DNA from: Neocallimastix lanati (nom. inval.) | Lineage: Eukaryota; Neocallimastigomycota; Neocallimastigomycetes; Neocallimastigales; Neocallimastigaceae | DNA length: 64,000 bases | Direction: 5' to 3' | NCBI GenBank assembly: GCA_016946835.1 | Contig: JACVTC010000002.1 | Coordinates: 2,210,001 to 2,274,000, forward strand | Program-made: the position numbers and the translations under genes | Shown here: piece by piece, positions 1-12,949 of the stretch | Position numbering within the stretch: the first letter of the stretch is position 1 | Layout: every line of letters starts with the position of its first letter | The notes under the pieces: model-generated | What the model was told of the DNA's origin: nothing | Seen by the model: only the letters and a program-made list of their open reading frames with translations | Databases searched by the model: none

Positions 1-125
1 GTTATCTATTTCATTATATAATTTTTTAATCATTAAATATATATATATATAAAATAAATTAATAAAATAAATAAAAAAATTTTTTTTAAATTTCAATTTA
101 TTAAAAAAAATTAAAATAATCTCAT

Positions 126-229
126 TATCAATTTCGATTTATTTGAAATAAATAAAAAAAATTAATAGTTTTTATATTATCAATTTCGATTTATTTGAAA
201 TAAATAAAAAAAATTAATAGTTTTTATAT
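126..229. repeat. 52-bp direct tandem repeat, two copies
   Basis: A unit beginning TATCAATTTCGATT starts at 126 and again at 178 with almost no change. It lies inside the presumed third intron of the kinase gene. Confidence 0.75.
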
Positions 230-246
230 ATCAATAATTATAATAC

Positions 247-966
247 CATTTGTTTAGCAACCATACAAACAGTTTTTACCGAAAATTTTCTTTTACATAA
301 ATCAAACATATCTTCTAAAGATGGACCTAATAAATCCATACATAAAATATTATATTTTCCTTGTTGCCCAAAATAATAAGATTTTGGAACACCAACTATT
401 TATTATATAATTTAAATTTAAAAATTAATTTATATTATTTATTTTTAAAAAATATATCTTTCAACTTCAAAAAAAAAAAAAAGTACCTGTGCCAGCTAAA
501 ATTTTATAAGCACGATGTTCTTCTCTTAATTGTGGAGCATCACAATTACGATGTTCAAATTTAATAGCAACAAGAACATTATTTAATAAATTTATTCCTA
601 AATTTCATAATATAAATTAGATATATTTTATTTATTATTAAAATTTAAGTTAGTACATACTCTAAATTTTTATATTATATATTAATTGGAAAGAATAAAA
701 ATTTTTAATACTCTACCTTCATAAATTACACCAAAACTACCTTCACCAATCTTTTTATTTACTTTGTAGTGTGTTGCAACAATATTACTACTTGCATATG
801 CTTTTGATAATTTTTCATGGGTATGATGATGTTGTCCATTACTTTGATGTTTACTTTGTACTTGTTGCTGTTGCTGAATTTGCTGAAGCTTCTGTTGAAG
901 ATGTAATTTATTTATTATTTGGGATTGATTTTGAGTCGCTGAAACTTGAATTTGAGGTTGTGACAT
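247..966 (-). CDS. Casein kinase 1-like Ser/Thr kinase, 5' part (three exons, runs off the left edge)
   Basis: Exons 966-717, 597-487 and 395-247 join in frame into 170 residues; introns 716-598 and 486-396 begin GT and end TAG. The first ~60 residues are Gln/His-rich and low complexity. The kinase domain follows: glycine loop [12 protein letters not shown] (about 73-84), VAIKFE with the invariant Lys (about 96), then [11 protein letters not shown], a [10 protein letters not shown] segment and [15 protein letters not shown], a signature of the CK1 family (YCK/HRR25 relatives). The segment ends at KQM followed by a GT donor at 246-245. The next expected block (YIHSKNFIHRD-type catalytic loop) is not in bases 1-246, so either the third intron exceeds 246 bp or the gene is broken. 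CK1 enzymes phosphorylate acidic or primed substrates in trafficking, nutrient sensing and DNA repair; which paralogue this is cannot be told. Confidence 0.85.
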
Positions 967-3940
967 TTTTAATATATATTACTTTTAAATATTTTAAAAT
1001 ATAAATATTATTGTTAATCAATTATTCTCATATATAATTAACGTTTTAAATTTTTAAATAATTATTTTCTTTAATTTCAATATTTTTTTAATTCTATACA
1101 TTTTATAATTCTAAAAAATTATGATTACTTTATTTCTATAATATAGATAATATATTAGAAATATTAATCTACTTCTTTATTATAGATTAATATTTCCAAT
1201 ATATTAATAATTACTTATTTCTATATTAATTATTCACTTTTTACTATTTGCTTTTATTTTTATTTTTTTACTTTTTTACTATTCTTTTCTAATACTTTAT
1301 TTTTTATTTACTTTTCAATAAAATATATTATTTTATTAATTTTCTTTCAATTTTTTTTATCTTTTTATTCTCATTATAATAAAAATTTTATATGAAATAC
1401 CTATCGCTAATTTTATTCTAATAAAATATTTTTTAAAAATTAAAAAAAATTACTTCGTAACCTAGAAATTGGATTAAGATTATTTAATTATGATACTAAA
1501 AAAATGTAATTAAATGAAAGAATTGCAATAAAATAATATATGAAAATTCAATACTGTTTTTTAAAAAAAAATAAAATATGTTTTAAACTTTTTAATTTAA
1601 TAAATATCTATTTCATCCTTTTTTATAATTTAAAATTTTTACCGGATTATATTTAGGTTATTTATTAATAAAGAGTTATATATATAATTAATTTTTTAAA
1701 AGTTTTATATTATATATAAAATTTTAAAATAATGAAAGCTATTATATATATAATCCTTTTTTTCTTTTTTTTTATTTGATTTATAATATGTCTTTTAATT
1801 AAACTATATTTATTTTTTTTTTTAATTAAACTAAGATTTATATAAGTTTAAAAAATAATATAAGTTTAAAAAACAATAATAGTAATAGTAATCTATTTGT
1901 TTTTTGTTTTCTTTCTTAATTTTTGATTATTAATTCTTATTTTTCTTTTGTTGGATCCTATTGATTATTTGATTTTAAAAGAAAAAAAAGAAAAAATAAT
2001 TGATAATAATAATTTATGATACTGATGTTTTTTTTTTCTGTATTATTTTTCTATATTTTATTCCTCGCTAATTTGATGATTATGTTTAATATTCATAATA
2101 TAATATTAAACTTGTTTTAAATTAAATAATAATAAAAAAAAATACATTAAATCACTGATGATTAACTTTATTCTCTAAATATTTATGCTATTTTTTTTTT
2201 TTTTTTTTAATTATTATCTTTTTCTTTTATATTTTATTTCTTATAGAATATTTTTATTTATTTTTATTTATATATTATTTTTTAAAAAATTTTATTATTT
2301 ATTAATTGATTTTTGTAGATTTCAATTACTATTAACTTTTATTTTGTTTTTCTTTTTTTCCTTTTTTCAAAATCCTTTATTTTATTTTTTTTTAATTAAT
2401 TAAACTAATTAATTGAATAAAAAAAAAATAAAAAAAATAATAATATGAAAATTAAAAATATCCAGTTTCCTTTTTTTTTTTTTTTTTTTTTTTAAAAAAT
2501 ATTTTTTTGTAAAGAAGAAAAAAAAAGGTTTATAAAAAAATAAAAATTTTAAAAATAAATATATAAAATAAAAATAAAAATTTTAAAAATAAATATATAA
2601 AATAAAATAATAGATTATATTATAAATAAATAAATATTTATATAATACATAATACATAAAAAATCCAAATATAAATCTAATTTTATTAATACTTTAGAAA
2701 CTTGAATAGTAAAAATTATTAATTATTATTTAAAAAAATTTGATATAACAATATACTATTTACTATTTATTATTAAGTATTAATTATTATTTATTTATTT
2801 ATTATTTAATTATTTAATTATTATTATTATTTTATTATTCAATTTTATTATTCAATTATTTAATTATTATTATTTTATTATTCAATTTTATTATTCAATT
2901 AATTATTAATTATTATTTATTTATTTATTATTTATTATTTAATTATTTAATTATTTAATTATTTAATAATTTAATAATTTATTATTTTATTATTTATTTA
3001 CTTATTACTTTTTATTATTAAAAATTTAAATTAATAAAAAAAATCATTATAATAATGAAATATATTATAATAGAATATATAATATGAAGAAAAATATTTG
3101 ATTCAATATTTCAATAGCCTATTAACAAAAGAATTAAATTTATAATGTTATATAACAAATTAATAAAAAAAGTTTAATTCATTGTGTTAATATTAAAAAT
3201 TTCTTATTTTATATTAAATATTATATATATAATATATTATTATATATATTATACCATATTTGAAATACAATTGACGATTTTTTTATTATATATTAATACA
3301 TAATACAATTTAATTTAAACAAAATATAAGAGAAGACATATAAATAAAAAATAATGACATATATTATAATTTATTAGAAAATTATATAAAAAAAAGGTAT
3401 TCAAATAATTAATATTTAATATTTAAACAATCATAAATAAACCATAAATAAAACAAAGTTAATATATTTTCAATATATTGTAATATATATGTTTAAGAAT
3501 AAAAAATATTACACAACATTGATAATATATTAAAAAAATAAACTAAATTTATTTTCAATATATTAATTTAACATATTATATACAAAATCAATAAATTTAA
3601 TTTATTTACATATAACAAGAATATATTATAACTCTAAACATTATATTAATTAAAGGTGAATTTTAATATATTATTATACTAAATTCTAAATGAATTGATA
3701 AAATAAATATTATATATTATATAATATATTATATTAAAGTTGAACTCTATTTATTAATAGTTTGAAAATATAATCTAATCAATTGATAAACTTCAATTAT
3801 TATTAAGAATATATTAATATAATTTAAATATTAAACTAAGATTTATTAAAAAAGAGAATTTATTATTTTACATTTACTAATATTTATTACTTTCTCATTA
3901 TATAATCTTTTCTTCTTTAAGATAAATATAATTATAATTT
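967..3940. other. Intergenic, very AT-rich, no gene seen
   Basis: Homopolymer T and A runs, TTATTATTTA-type simple repeats (about 2760-3010) and no reading frame with recognisable protein composition. The first ~200 bases should contain the kinase promoter, but no specific element can be assigned. Confidence 0.6.
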
Positions 3941-3944
3941 TTAA

Positions 3945-3975
3945 TAATAATAAAATAATAATAATAATAATAATA

Positions 3976-4026
<51 letters not shown>

Positions 4027-4116
4027 CAATAATAATAATAATAATAATAATAATCAATAATAATAATAATAATAATCAATAATCAATAATCAATAATCAA
4101 TAATAAAATAATAATC

Positions 4117-4149
<33 letters not shown>

Positions 4150-4250
4150 TAATAATAATAATAATAATCAATAATCAATAATAATATAATAATAATATAA
4201 TAATAATAATGATCAATAATCAATAATAGTAATAATAATATTCAAATTAA
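3945..4250. repeat. (AAT)n microsatellite with CAATAAT interruptions
   Basis: About 300 bases of AAT trinucleotide repeat, periodically interrupted by CAATAATCAAT variants; non-coding in context. Confidence 0.9.
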
Positions 4251-4259
4251 TTGTTTGTA

Positions 4260-4368
4260 AAAAATAAAGATGAAACCCAAATAATTCAAATAACTGTTAA
4301 TAAAAAAGTAAAGATGAAACCCAAATAATTCAAATAACTGTTAATAAAAAAGTAAAGATGAAAGTATA
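4260..4368. repeat. 44-bp tandem repeat, about two and a half copies
   Basis: The segment GATGAAACCCAAATAATTC recurs at 4269 and 4313 with the same flanks, followed by a third partial unit. Confidence 0.8.
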
Positions 4369-4369
4369 G

Positions 4370-4834
4370 TTAAAAGAAAAGCTTCAAATAAAAATAATGT
4401 TATTAATTAAAAATTGGTTAATGAAAGGAATAATATTAAATAACTAATAATTTATATTAATAATTTATCTATAATTAAAAAAAACGATAATAAATTTACT
4501 AGTATTAACAAAAAAAAAATATCAAATTAGTTCTTCAATATTGCAATTAGAAATAATAGATCTTTAATACTAATCCTTTTCAAAAATAGTTTCAGTAGCT
4601 ATAAATATTAACAAATAATAAAAAGTATTTGGTATACTTAAAAAACAAATACTATAATAATAATAATTAAGATAATAGGAATAATAAAATAAAAAATACA
4701 AGACGTTATTTTTTTTTTTTTTTTAGATTTTAAGCTAAAACATGGCATAATAATATTTATTTAATTTAAATTAAAAACCAAAAAAAAATTTTTTAATAAT
4801 TTAAATACTTATATTATTCCTATTAATGCGATAA

Positions 4835-4873
<39 letters not shown>

Positions 4874-5780
4874 ATAGCGGTTCATTTCAGTTGAATTATT
4901 TATAATTTACATAATTTATTTATTTATTTATGTATTTACATATTTATAAATTTATATATTAATATATTATATTATTAACAAACTATATATTATTATATTA
5001 TTAATATATTTTAAATTTAATTTTTATAAAAAAAAAGGTTACAAAAATTAAAAATAAAATTAAACTTATGAAAATAGTAAAAAAAAATTTTAATATATAA
5101 TTTATATTACTTTTAATTTAAGAGATATTTATTGCAATAACTTTATTTACTTTAATTATATAGACAATTAATCAATTAATTATATTACATATGAATTTAA
5201 ATTAATATAATTCTAGGATTATTTCATCTTTTTTTTATTATATTTTTCATATTCAAAATTATATCTGTATTATTTATTATTTATTATTTATTATTTTATT
5301 ATTTATTATTACTTATTAATTATTTATATTATTATTAATTATTTATCTTATTATTTATTATTTATTAATTAATATTTATTATTATTTTTAATTTTATATT
5401 AATACTCCTATTTTAAAATTTATAATCCGTAAAATAATACAATAATTTAATGGGAATAAAATATTATATATTTAATATATTATATATTTAATTTGAAAGT
5501 AATATAAATGATTTACACAATAGATTACCGTATTTTATCTAAACTAGGAATAAAAATATATAAAAAGAAGGAAAATAATGAATGTGGTTCATTTCGCCAA
5601 TTTTTATAATACAAATTTTCAATACGCCATTTATTTTTAATGGTATGTAAATTTATTTGTTAAAGCCATAAAAAATTTTAATAAAATTATATGTAAAAAA
5701 AATAAATGTATAAATAAATAAACAAATAAATAAATAAATAAATAAATAAATAAAGAATGTATTAAGTATATAAAATAAAA
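4370..5780. other. Intergenic; simple repeats and members of the CATTTCG motif family
   Basis: No gene seen. Contains an (AAAT)n run near 4836-4876 followed by GGTTCATTTCAG, and near 5583-5650 a block with GTGGTTCATTTCGCC and ATACGCCATTTA. These are short motifs that recur at 8.8, 33-34 and 54-55 kb. Confidence 0.55.
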
Positions 5781-5784
5781 ATAA

Positions 5785-6120
5785 ATAGTAGAATATGAAT
5801 ATAAAGTACAGATTGAATAAAATAAAATAAAATAAATAAAATAAAATAAAATAAAATAAAATAAAATAAAATAAAATAAAATAAATAGTAGAAATATAAA
5901 TATAAAGTACAGATTGAATAAAATAAAATAAAAGAAAATAAATAGTAGAAATATGAATATAAAGTACAGATTGAATAAAATAAAATAAAATAAAATAAAA
6001 TAAAATAAAATAAATAGTAGAAATATAAATATAAAGTACAGATTGAATAAAATAAAATAAAATAAATAGTAGAAATATAAATATAAAGTACAGATTGAAT
6101 AAAATAAAATAAAATAAATA
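5785..6120 (+). repeat. Pentamer minisatellite array A (plus orientation)
   Basis: Runs of AAAAT alternate with a conserved ~35-base core ending in AAGTACAGATTGAATAAAAT. About five cores are present with a variable number of pentamers between them. The same family appears inverted at 6408-7203 and as a larger array at 34600-35780. Confidence 0.9.
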
Positions 6121-6407
6121 TCTAATATTTTTTTTTTATTAAAGAATATTACAGATCAATGTTTTAGAAATGAAAATTTTTTATATTTTTATTATATTCA
6201 ATTAATAATGTAATTTAATATATAAAACGATATTATTGATTGTTAATTATCTCATTAATTATAAATGATTTTTTTGCTTTCTAACATATATAATTAAATA
6301 AAACATTTTATTTTTAAAAATAAATTGTCTTTAATATTCTTTAATAAAAAATAATGATAAATATTTACTTTATTTTATTTTATATACTTGTACTTTTATA
6401 TTATTAC

Positions 6408-7203
6408 ATTCAATATTTATTTTATTTTATTTTATTTAATTCAATCTGTACTTTATATTTATATTCTACTATTTATTTTATTTTATTTTATTTAATCTGT
6501 ACTTTATATTTAATATTCTACTATTTATTTTATTTTATTTTATTTAATCTGTACTTTATATTTAATATTCTACTATTTATTTTATTTTATTTTATTTTAT
6601 TCTATCTGTACTTTATATTTAATATTCTACTATTTATTTTATTTTATTTTATTTTATTCAATCTGTACTTTATATTTAATATTCTACTATTTATTTTATT
6701 TTATTTTATTTTATTCAATCTGTACTTTATATTTAATATTCTACTATTTATTTTATTTTATTTTATTCAATCTGTACTTTATATTTAATATTCTACTATT
6801 TATTTTATTTTATTTTATTCAATCTGTACTTTATATTTAATATTCTACTATTTATTTTATTTTATTTTATTCAATCTGTATTTTATATTTAATATTCTAC
6901 TATTTATTTTATTTTATTTTATTCAGTCTGTATTTTATATTTAATATTCTACTATTTATTTTATTTTATTTTATTCAATCTGTACTTTATATTTAATATT
7001 CTACTATTTATTTTATTTTATTTTATTCAATCTGTACTTTATATTTAATATTCTACTATTTATTTTATTTTATTTTATTCAATCTGTATTTTATATTTAA
7101 TATTCTACTATTTATTTTATTTTATTTTATTCAATCTGTACTTTATATTTAATATTCTACTATTTATTTTATTTTATTTTATTTTATTTTATTTTATTTT
7201 ACT
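6408..7203 (-). repeat. Pentamer minisatellite array B (inverted relative to array A)
   Basis: The reverse complement of array A: units of CAATCTGTACTTTATATT followed by TTTTA pentamers. The spacing is 52 bp where measured (6924, 6976, 7028), with some units longer by one pentamer; roughly a dozen copies. Open frames through it exist only because the pentamer lacks stops in some frames; they are not genes. Confidence 0.9.
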
Positions 7204-7354
7204 TGTATTTACTATTGCATTCTTTATTTATTTATTTTTTTTTTTACAAATAATTGAAAAACTAATTTTTCAAAATTAGTATTTAGAATAATATTAGATA
7301 ATTAATATAATAATTTTAATTATATAATTAAAAAATATTTATATAAATATAGAA

Positions 7355-8378
7355 ATGGAAAAAAAATCTTATTATTGATATAAGTGAGTCTAACAAAGGA
7401 AAAAAATAAATTATTATTAATAAAAAATATAAATTTAATATTTCATATATAAGAAAAGATAATTCAAAAGTTTATGTACAGAAATAAATGTAAATCTTTT
7501 ATTATTTTAAATGATAAGAAAGAAATCTTATAATATGATAGTTCACATAGTCATCCTGAAAAAAAATACGATGTATCTCTATCTATAATGAAACATAAAA
7601 TTAAAGATACAATTGAAAAAAGTTCAATTGTATAAAAGTAAAACCCCTATATAATAAAATTTTTAAAGAAATGAGATTTATATATTCAGAATATAATTCA
7701 ATTAAATCCTAAACATCAAGAAATTTAAATATAAACTACCATCCAATGTAACAACATTTACTGAAATTCCTAATGAATCTAAATATTATAAAACAAAGTG
7801 AGGTGAAAATTTTATGATATTCAAAAAATATTAATTTAATAATTTTTCAATCTCCTTTTCAAGTAAAATTATTTAGGGTATATAATGATGATATATTTGT
7901 TGATGGTTCATTTTTTATTGCCCTTAAATTTAGTTATCAAATATTTATTACAAGAACTTACACTAAAGAATTAGATAGTTTTTACACTACTTCTTTTGCA
8001 ACATTACAAAATAAAGAACAAGAAACATATAAAATATTTAAAAAATTAAAAAAAAAAAAATGCTAATACATGTAACAATAATATTTTAATTGCAGAATCA
8101 ATAATTATTTAAATAATTTATTTCCAACAATACCATCTTATTATGAATTAATAGATAAATTAAATAAACTTGAACATTTACCATATTATGATTATCAAAG
8201 AAAAATAAGAGGAATTTGGAAAATAAAAAAAAGACCAATAAATAAAGCTAATAAAATCAGTGTCTTAATTGAACGCTACAAAAATATTGAAACCAAGTTA
8301 ATTGATACTAAATGTGATAGAAATAATACTATTAATTTGTGGTTTGATTGTTTAACTAATTTAAATAATATAATATAA
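7355..8378 (+). pseudogene. Decayed MULE-type transposase with FLYWCH-like N-terminus (copy A)
   Basis: Translating across several stops and frameshifts gives an N-terminal block with CTE...NKCKSFIILNDKKE and SSHSHPEK, matching the better-preserved FLYWCH-like protein at 53393-53803. It then gives NLIIFQS, DDIFVDGSF and KFSYQIFITRTYT (about 7840-7970), matching the MULE catalytic segment at 36645-37598. FVDGSF carries the first catalytic Asp of the MULE DDE domain. The middle of the domain is deleted near 8095-8100, and the C-terminal part (YYDYQRKIRGIWK to LTNLNNII) is readable to a stop at 8376-8378. MULE transposases move Mutator-like DNA transposons; this copy cannot be active. Confidence 0.8.
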
Positions 8379-9385
8379 ATATTATTTTATAATAAATAAT
8401 TAAAAAATGAGGAATAACCAAACGAAATAATCAGAATTCTGTCATTCAAAAATTAAATTATAAAGCTTATTAAATTTATACAGTTTAAATAAATATTCAA
8501 ATACGTCTCTATAATTAATAATTTTATCATTATAATTATTATTTTTTTAATAACATTTAAATAAAAGAATTATTATTAATAATATTTATATTTTTAATAA
8601 CATTTATATTTTTATATAATTTTTTTATTAATAACATTTAAATAAAAGAATTAAAATCATAAAATCTAACCATTATATGATTTATTTAATTATTCACTTA
8701 ATAATTAATTTAAAAATTGAAATAACAAAATAATACAATAAAATAATATTATGTAGCATAATATAGCTATAGCCACAAATTTTTATATATCACGTGAAAA
8801 AAAATTGGCGTAATGCAACCTCCCCGAAAATAATGTATTCATTGTCATCATTATTTATTTATTACAAACAGTACATCTACAATGACTATTACTATTATTA
8901 TTACCAATACTATTATTATTAACATTACTACAAAAAATTCTATTATAATTATCATTATCATTTATAAAGTAATCATTATATTTCTTTTATTTCTTTTATT
9001 ATTTGTTATTTATATATATATTATTATTTGTCATACGTTTCATTTTTTTTAAAAAAAAAAAATAATAATAATAATAAAAATTTGATTATTTATAATTTAA
9101 TTATATTTAATTTATATATATATATAAATTTTAGTTTAATTTTATTTTGATCTTAATGCATTTATTTGATCATTTTATTAAGAAATCCTGGTAATTTTTA
9201 CTAAATTTAATAGTAAAAATTATAATAAAAAATAGTTCTTAAATTGAAAAGGATAAAAACAAAAAAAAAAAAAAAAAGTAATTCAAATATTTTATATATT
9301 ATTAATATATTATTACTTATATTTTATAACATAAAATATTTATTTTATTGAAAAATAAAGTTTATTAATAGAAATTTAAACTTTT

Positions 9386-9417
<32 letters not shown>

Positions 9418-9419
9418 TC

Positions 9420-9468
<49 letters not shown>

Positions 9469-10030
9469 GAGAAATAAAACATTTAAAATATATTAAAAAT
9501 AAATAGTTATGATAAAATGATAATTATAATAAATATTAGTTATTACATATTAATTTTCAATATTTTTTTTTTAATAAATGGTTTTATATTATGTTATTTA
9601 CATATATAAAATATAATTACATATAAAATGTTTATTTTATCATATAATATAAATATATTTATATTAATAATGTTTCAAAAGATAAATTTTCTGTAAAGAG
9701 AAATAATCAATAATCAATTTTAAACATCACATTTTAGTAAATTTTGTTATTAATAAAATGTATTTATTAGAAAAACGAATTCATTATTACATATTTTAAG
9801 TTATATATTGAACAAAAAAATTGGGAACAATTTAAAAATTATTAGATGTTAGAGATTTGTCCTTAACATTTTTATAAATTAATTAATTAGTAACAAAAAC
9901 ATTGCACAAGTATTTACATCCTTTCTTTGATTCAAAGGAAAGTAACATTCAAAAGTGGATTAAATAATTATGAGAATAATAAGTTAATATTTTTTTTTTA
10001 ATTGAATAAAGTTTATTGTTTATTTAAAAA

Positions 10031-10063
<33 letters not shown>

Positions 10064-10675
10064 TAAATAAATAAATAAATAGCTATTCTAATAATAAAAA
10101 ATAAATAAAATTAAATAGTTCAAAATTATATTTAAATCCAATATTTAATTTTAAAGTTGTTTTTTTTTTTTTTTTTTTTTTTTTTTTTGTATTTTAAAAG
10201 ATATTTATATGAATAAAATTAAATACTTTAAATGCACATAGTCATTTAAATATATATATGTATATAGATTGATTATATAATATTTAGATAATCAATGAAT
10301 AATTAATTAATAATAGTATTAATAGTACATGTCACATCTACTATTAATTAAAACTTTGCATGAGAAAATTATATATAAATTAAGTTATATCAATATAAAT
10401 AGTTAAAATTATAAATTTAGAGACTATAAATTAGTTTATTGTGTATATTCAGTAAAGATTAAAACTAATATATATTTAAGGTTCAATTATATTAAAACAA
10501 ATCAAATTTATTGTAGTGTAATATAATTTCATTTTATAAAAAAAAAAAAAAAATTAATTGCTTTCGTACTGATGGTCAATGATAATAACAAAATCAGAAA
10601 AAAAGAAATTTAAAATAAAATAAAATAAAAAAAAATATATATATAATTAAATAAAAGGGAAACTTTAAAATAAAA

Positions 10676-10711
<36 letters not shown>

Positions 10712-10898
10712 TAATAAGAAAACATTTTAATAATTGTTAAGATTAACTTTCATCGTTTTGTTTTCAATTTAAAAATTAACTTTTTTACTTTATTATGATA
10801 AAAAAAAAAGCTAAAATTACAATATTAAAATAAGATTTATTAAAAAAAAAAGTTACAAAGTTTAATTATATACATATAATTAGAAACTCCTTACTTTG

Positions 10899-10938
<40 letters not shown>

Positions 10939-12028
10939 ATCTTTTAATGAGATTTCATTAATCACTATAATTATTAACATAATTCTAGATTGAATTTATA
11001 TTTATATTGAAAATTATTAATTATTTGAAAATAAATAAAATATTATTTATTTATTTATTTATAAAAGTATAAATTAATGAAACTTATAGAAAAATTTTTA
11101 GTACATAAAAGGAAATAAAGTTTTTTTTTTTTTCTTCTTCTTTTTTTTTTTTTTTTTAAGCACCTACGTTTTGATTGTCTGTAGGTTTGTTTAAACTTAA
11201 TTTTATTTTTTTTTCATAAAATCATTGTTTAAATATCTTATATAATATAAATATTTACTAATAGAATATTATACATTATTAATAATAATACTGTAAAATG
11301 AAATCTTTTATTTTTATATTTCTTTTTAAGAAAAAATAATTAGAAAAAAATATAAAAAAATTTCAATTGAATTATATATAAAAGAATAATTAAATTATAT
11401 ATTAATTTATAATAAACTTTATAAATAAATTTTTAAATAAATAAAATAAAGTATAATAAAACTAATAATCTTTAAAAAATTAATAATAATAATTAAATAT
11501 ATAATATTAATATGATGGAAATATGTATATATATATTTTTTAAAGATTAATTATATAATCATTATTAAGTAATTAAAATTGAATAAAATCAAAAATAATA
11601 ACAAAAAAAAAAAAAAATTAGTTTTTTTGTTATTATTTTTTTTTATTTTTATTTTTTAATTAATCTTATAAAGATTGATAATTCTTATTATTATTCATAT
11701 TATTTTTTTTTTATAATTAAAAATTAATTTATCAACATCAATAGATTATTTGTAATACATTAAATATATTTGAGATTGGAAATTATATTTGATAATGTGA
11801 ATTTAATAAAACTAATTATTTAATTTATCTATATTATTGCTATTAATATCATTATTATTTATTTAATTTCTTCATTATTTATCATTTATAATTAAGTATT
11901 TATTAATCAAAATAAATTTTATGATTAAATTATTTATATTGTTTTATTGTCAATTTCGTTATTTTGGTTTTAAAATAATTATTTATTATTTATGAGAAAA
12001 TATTGTAATAATTAAATTTTCCTTATTT

Positions 12029-12069
<41 letters not shown>

Positions 12070-12470
12070 GTTTCATAAATAATATACAAAAATTTTTTAA
12101 TCTATGATAAAAAACATGATAAATAATAATTAATTTAAATAATAATAAATAAAGAGTTGAATAATTACTTATAAGAGTGAATTTTTATTTTTCAAAAAAT
12201 AAAAAAAAAAAATTGATTAATGAAGTAATTTAATTGAATTAGGATAATAAAAATGAATTATTATAATGAAGAAAAATATAAATATATATATTCCAAATTT
12301 TAAAATATTTTAATAATTTCATTTTAATAGATAATGAATTTGAATTAAATAATTTTCTTGTTTTCTTTTATATTGTATATACTATAATAATAACATTAAT
12401 TAACAATAATTGTAAAAAGAGTTAAGCAAAGAGTTAATACTATTTTAAATTATTCTAATAATATGTAAAA
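8379..12470. other. Gene-poor AT-rich region with homopolymers
   Basis: No gene seen. Notable runs: (CTTT)n at 9384-9419 followed by about 45 T to 9464; poly-A near 10033-10062; poly-T near 10162-10188; poly-A near 10900-10938; poly-T near 12031-12067. At 8745-8850 there is a member of the dispersed motif family (AGCCACAAA, TTGGCGTAATGCAAC). Confidence 0.6.
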
Positions 12471-12471
12471 A

Positions 12472-12830
12472 TTAGTTATTATTTAGTTTTGTGTACCTTT
12501 ATAGCCATCTTAAAAATTTTCAATTATTTTTTTATTTATTTATTTATTTATTTATTAATTATTGATATAATAACAAATAATGATTTTATTATTTATTAAT
12601 ATTATTTATTACAATTTATACATGTATATATCATTATAATAATAAATGATAGAACTAGCTCAATCAAATATATATTTTATATTTTATATATATTATTTAT
12701 TATCTTTTTTATTTATTTAAGAAGAAATCCATTATTCAAATATTTATTATTACATGTGATTTATATCAATAAAATTTTATAAAGCTTAATGTCTATATAA
12801 TTTTAATTATTATATAATTTAACATTCCTT
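12472..12830 (-). repeat. Probable decayed LTR of the Copia remnant (3' side)
   Basis: The block TTAGTTTTGTGTACC... (12480 on) and the block AGAACTAGCTCAATC... to AATTTAACA (12651-12822) recur, diverged, at 15410-15600 and 15212-15382 on the other side of the minus-strand Copia remnant. In the right-hand copies the two blocks are in the opposite order, so more than one LTR is probably represented there. Confidence 0.5.
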
Positions 12831-12949
12831 CCTTCATTATGACTTTATTTTACATGGTTTATCTTATTACTAGCTCAATAAAATTAAATAAATATTAAAT
12901 TTTTTTTATTTATAATATATATATTATTTAATTTAATGGCTAAATATAA

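Noticed and set aside
6354-6788. 144-codon Phe/Leu/Tyr frame
   Set aside because: Same minisatellite artefact in the inverted array.
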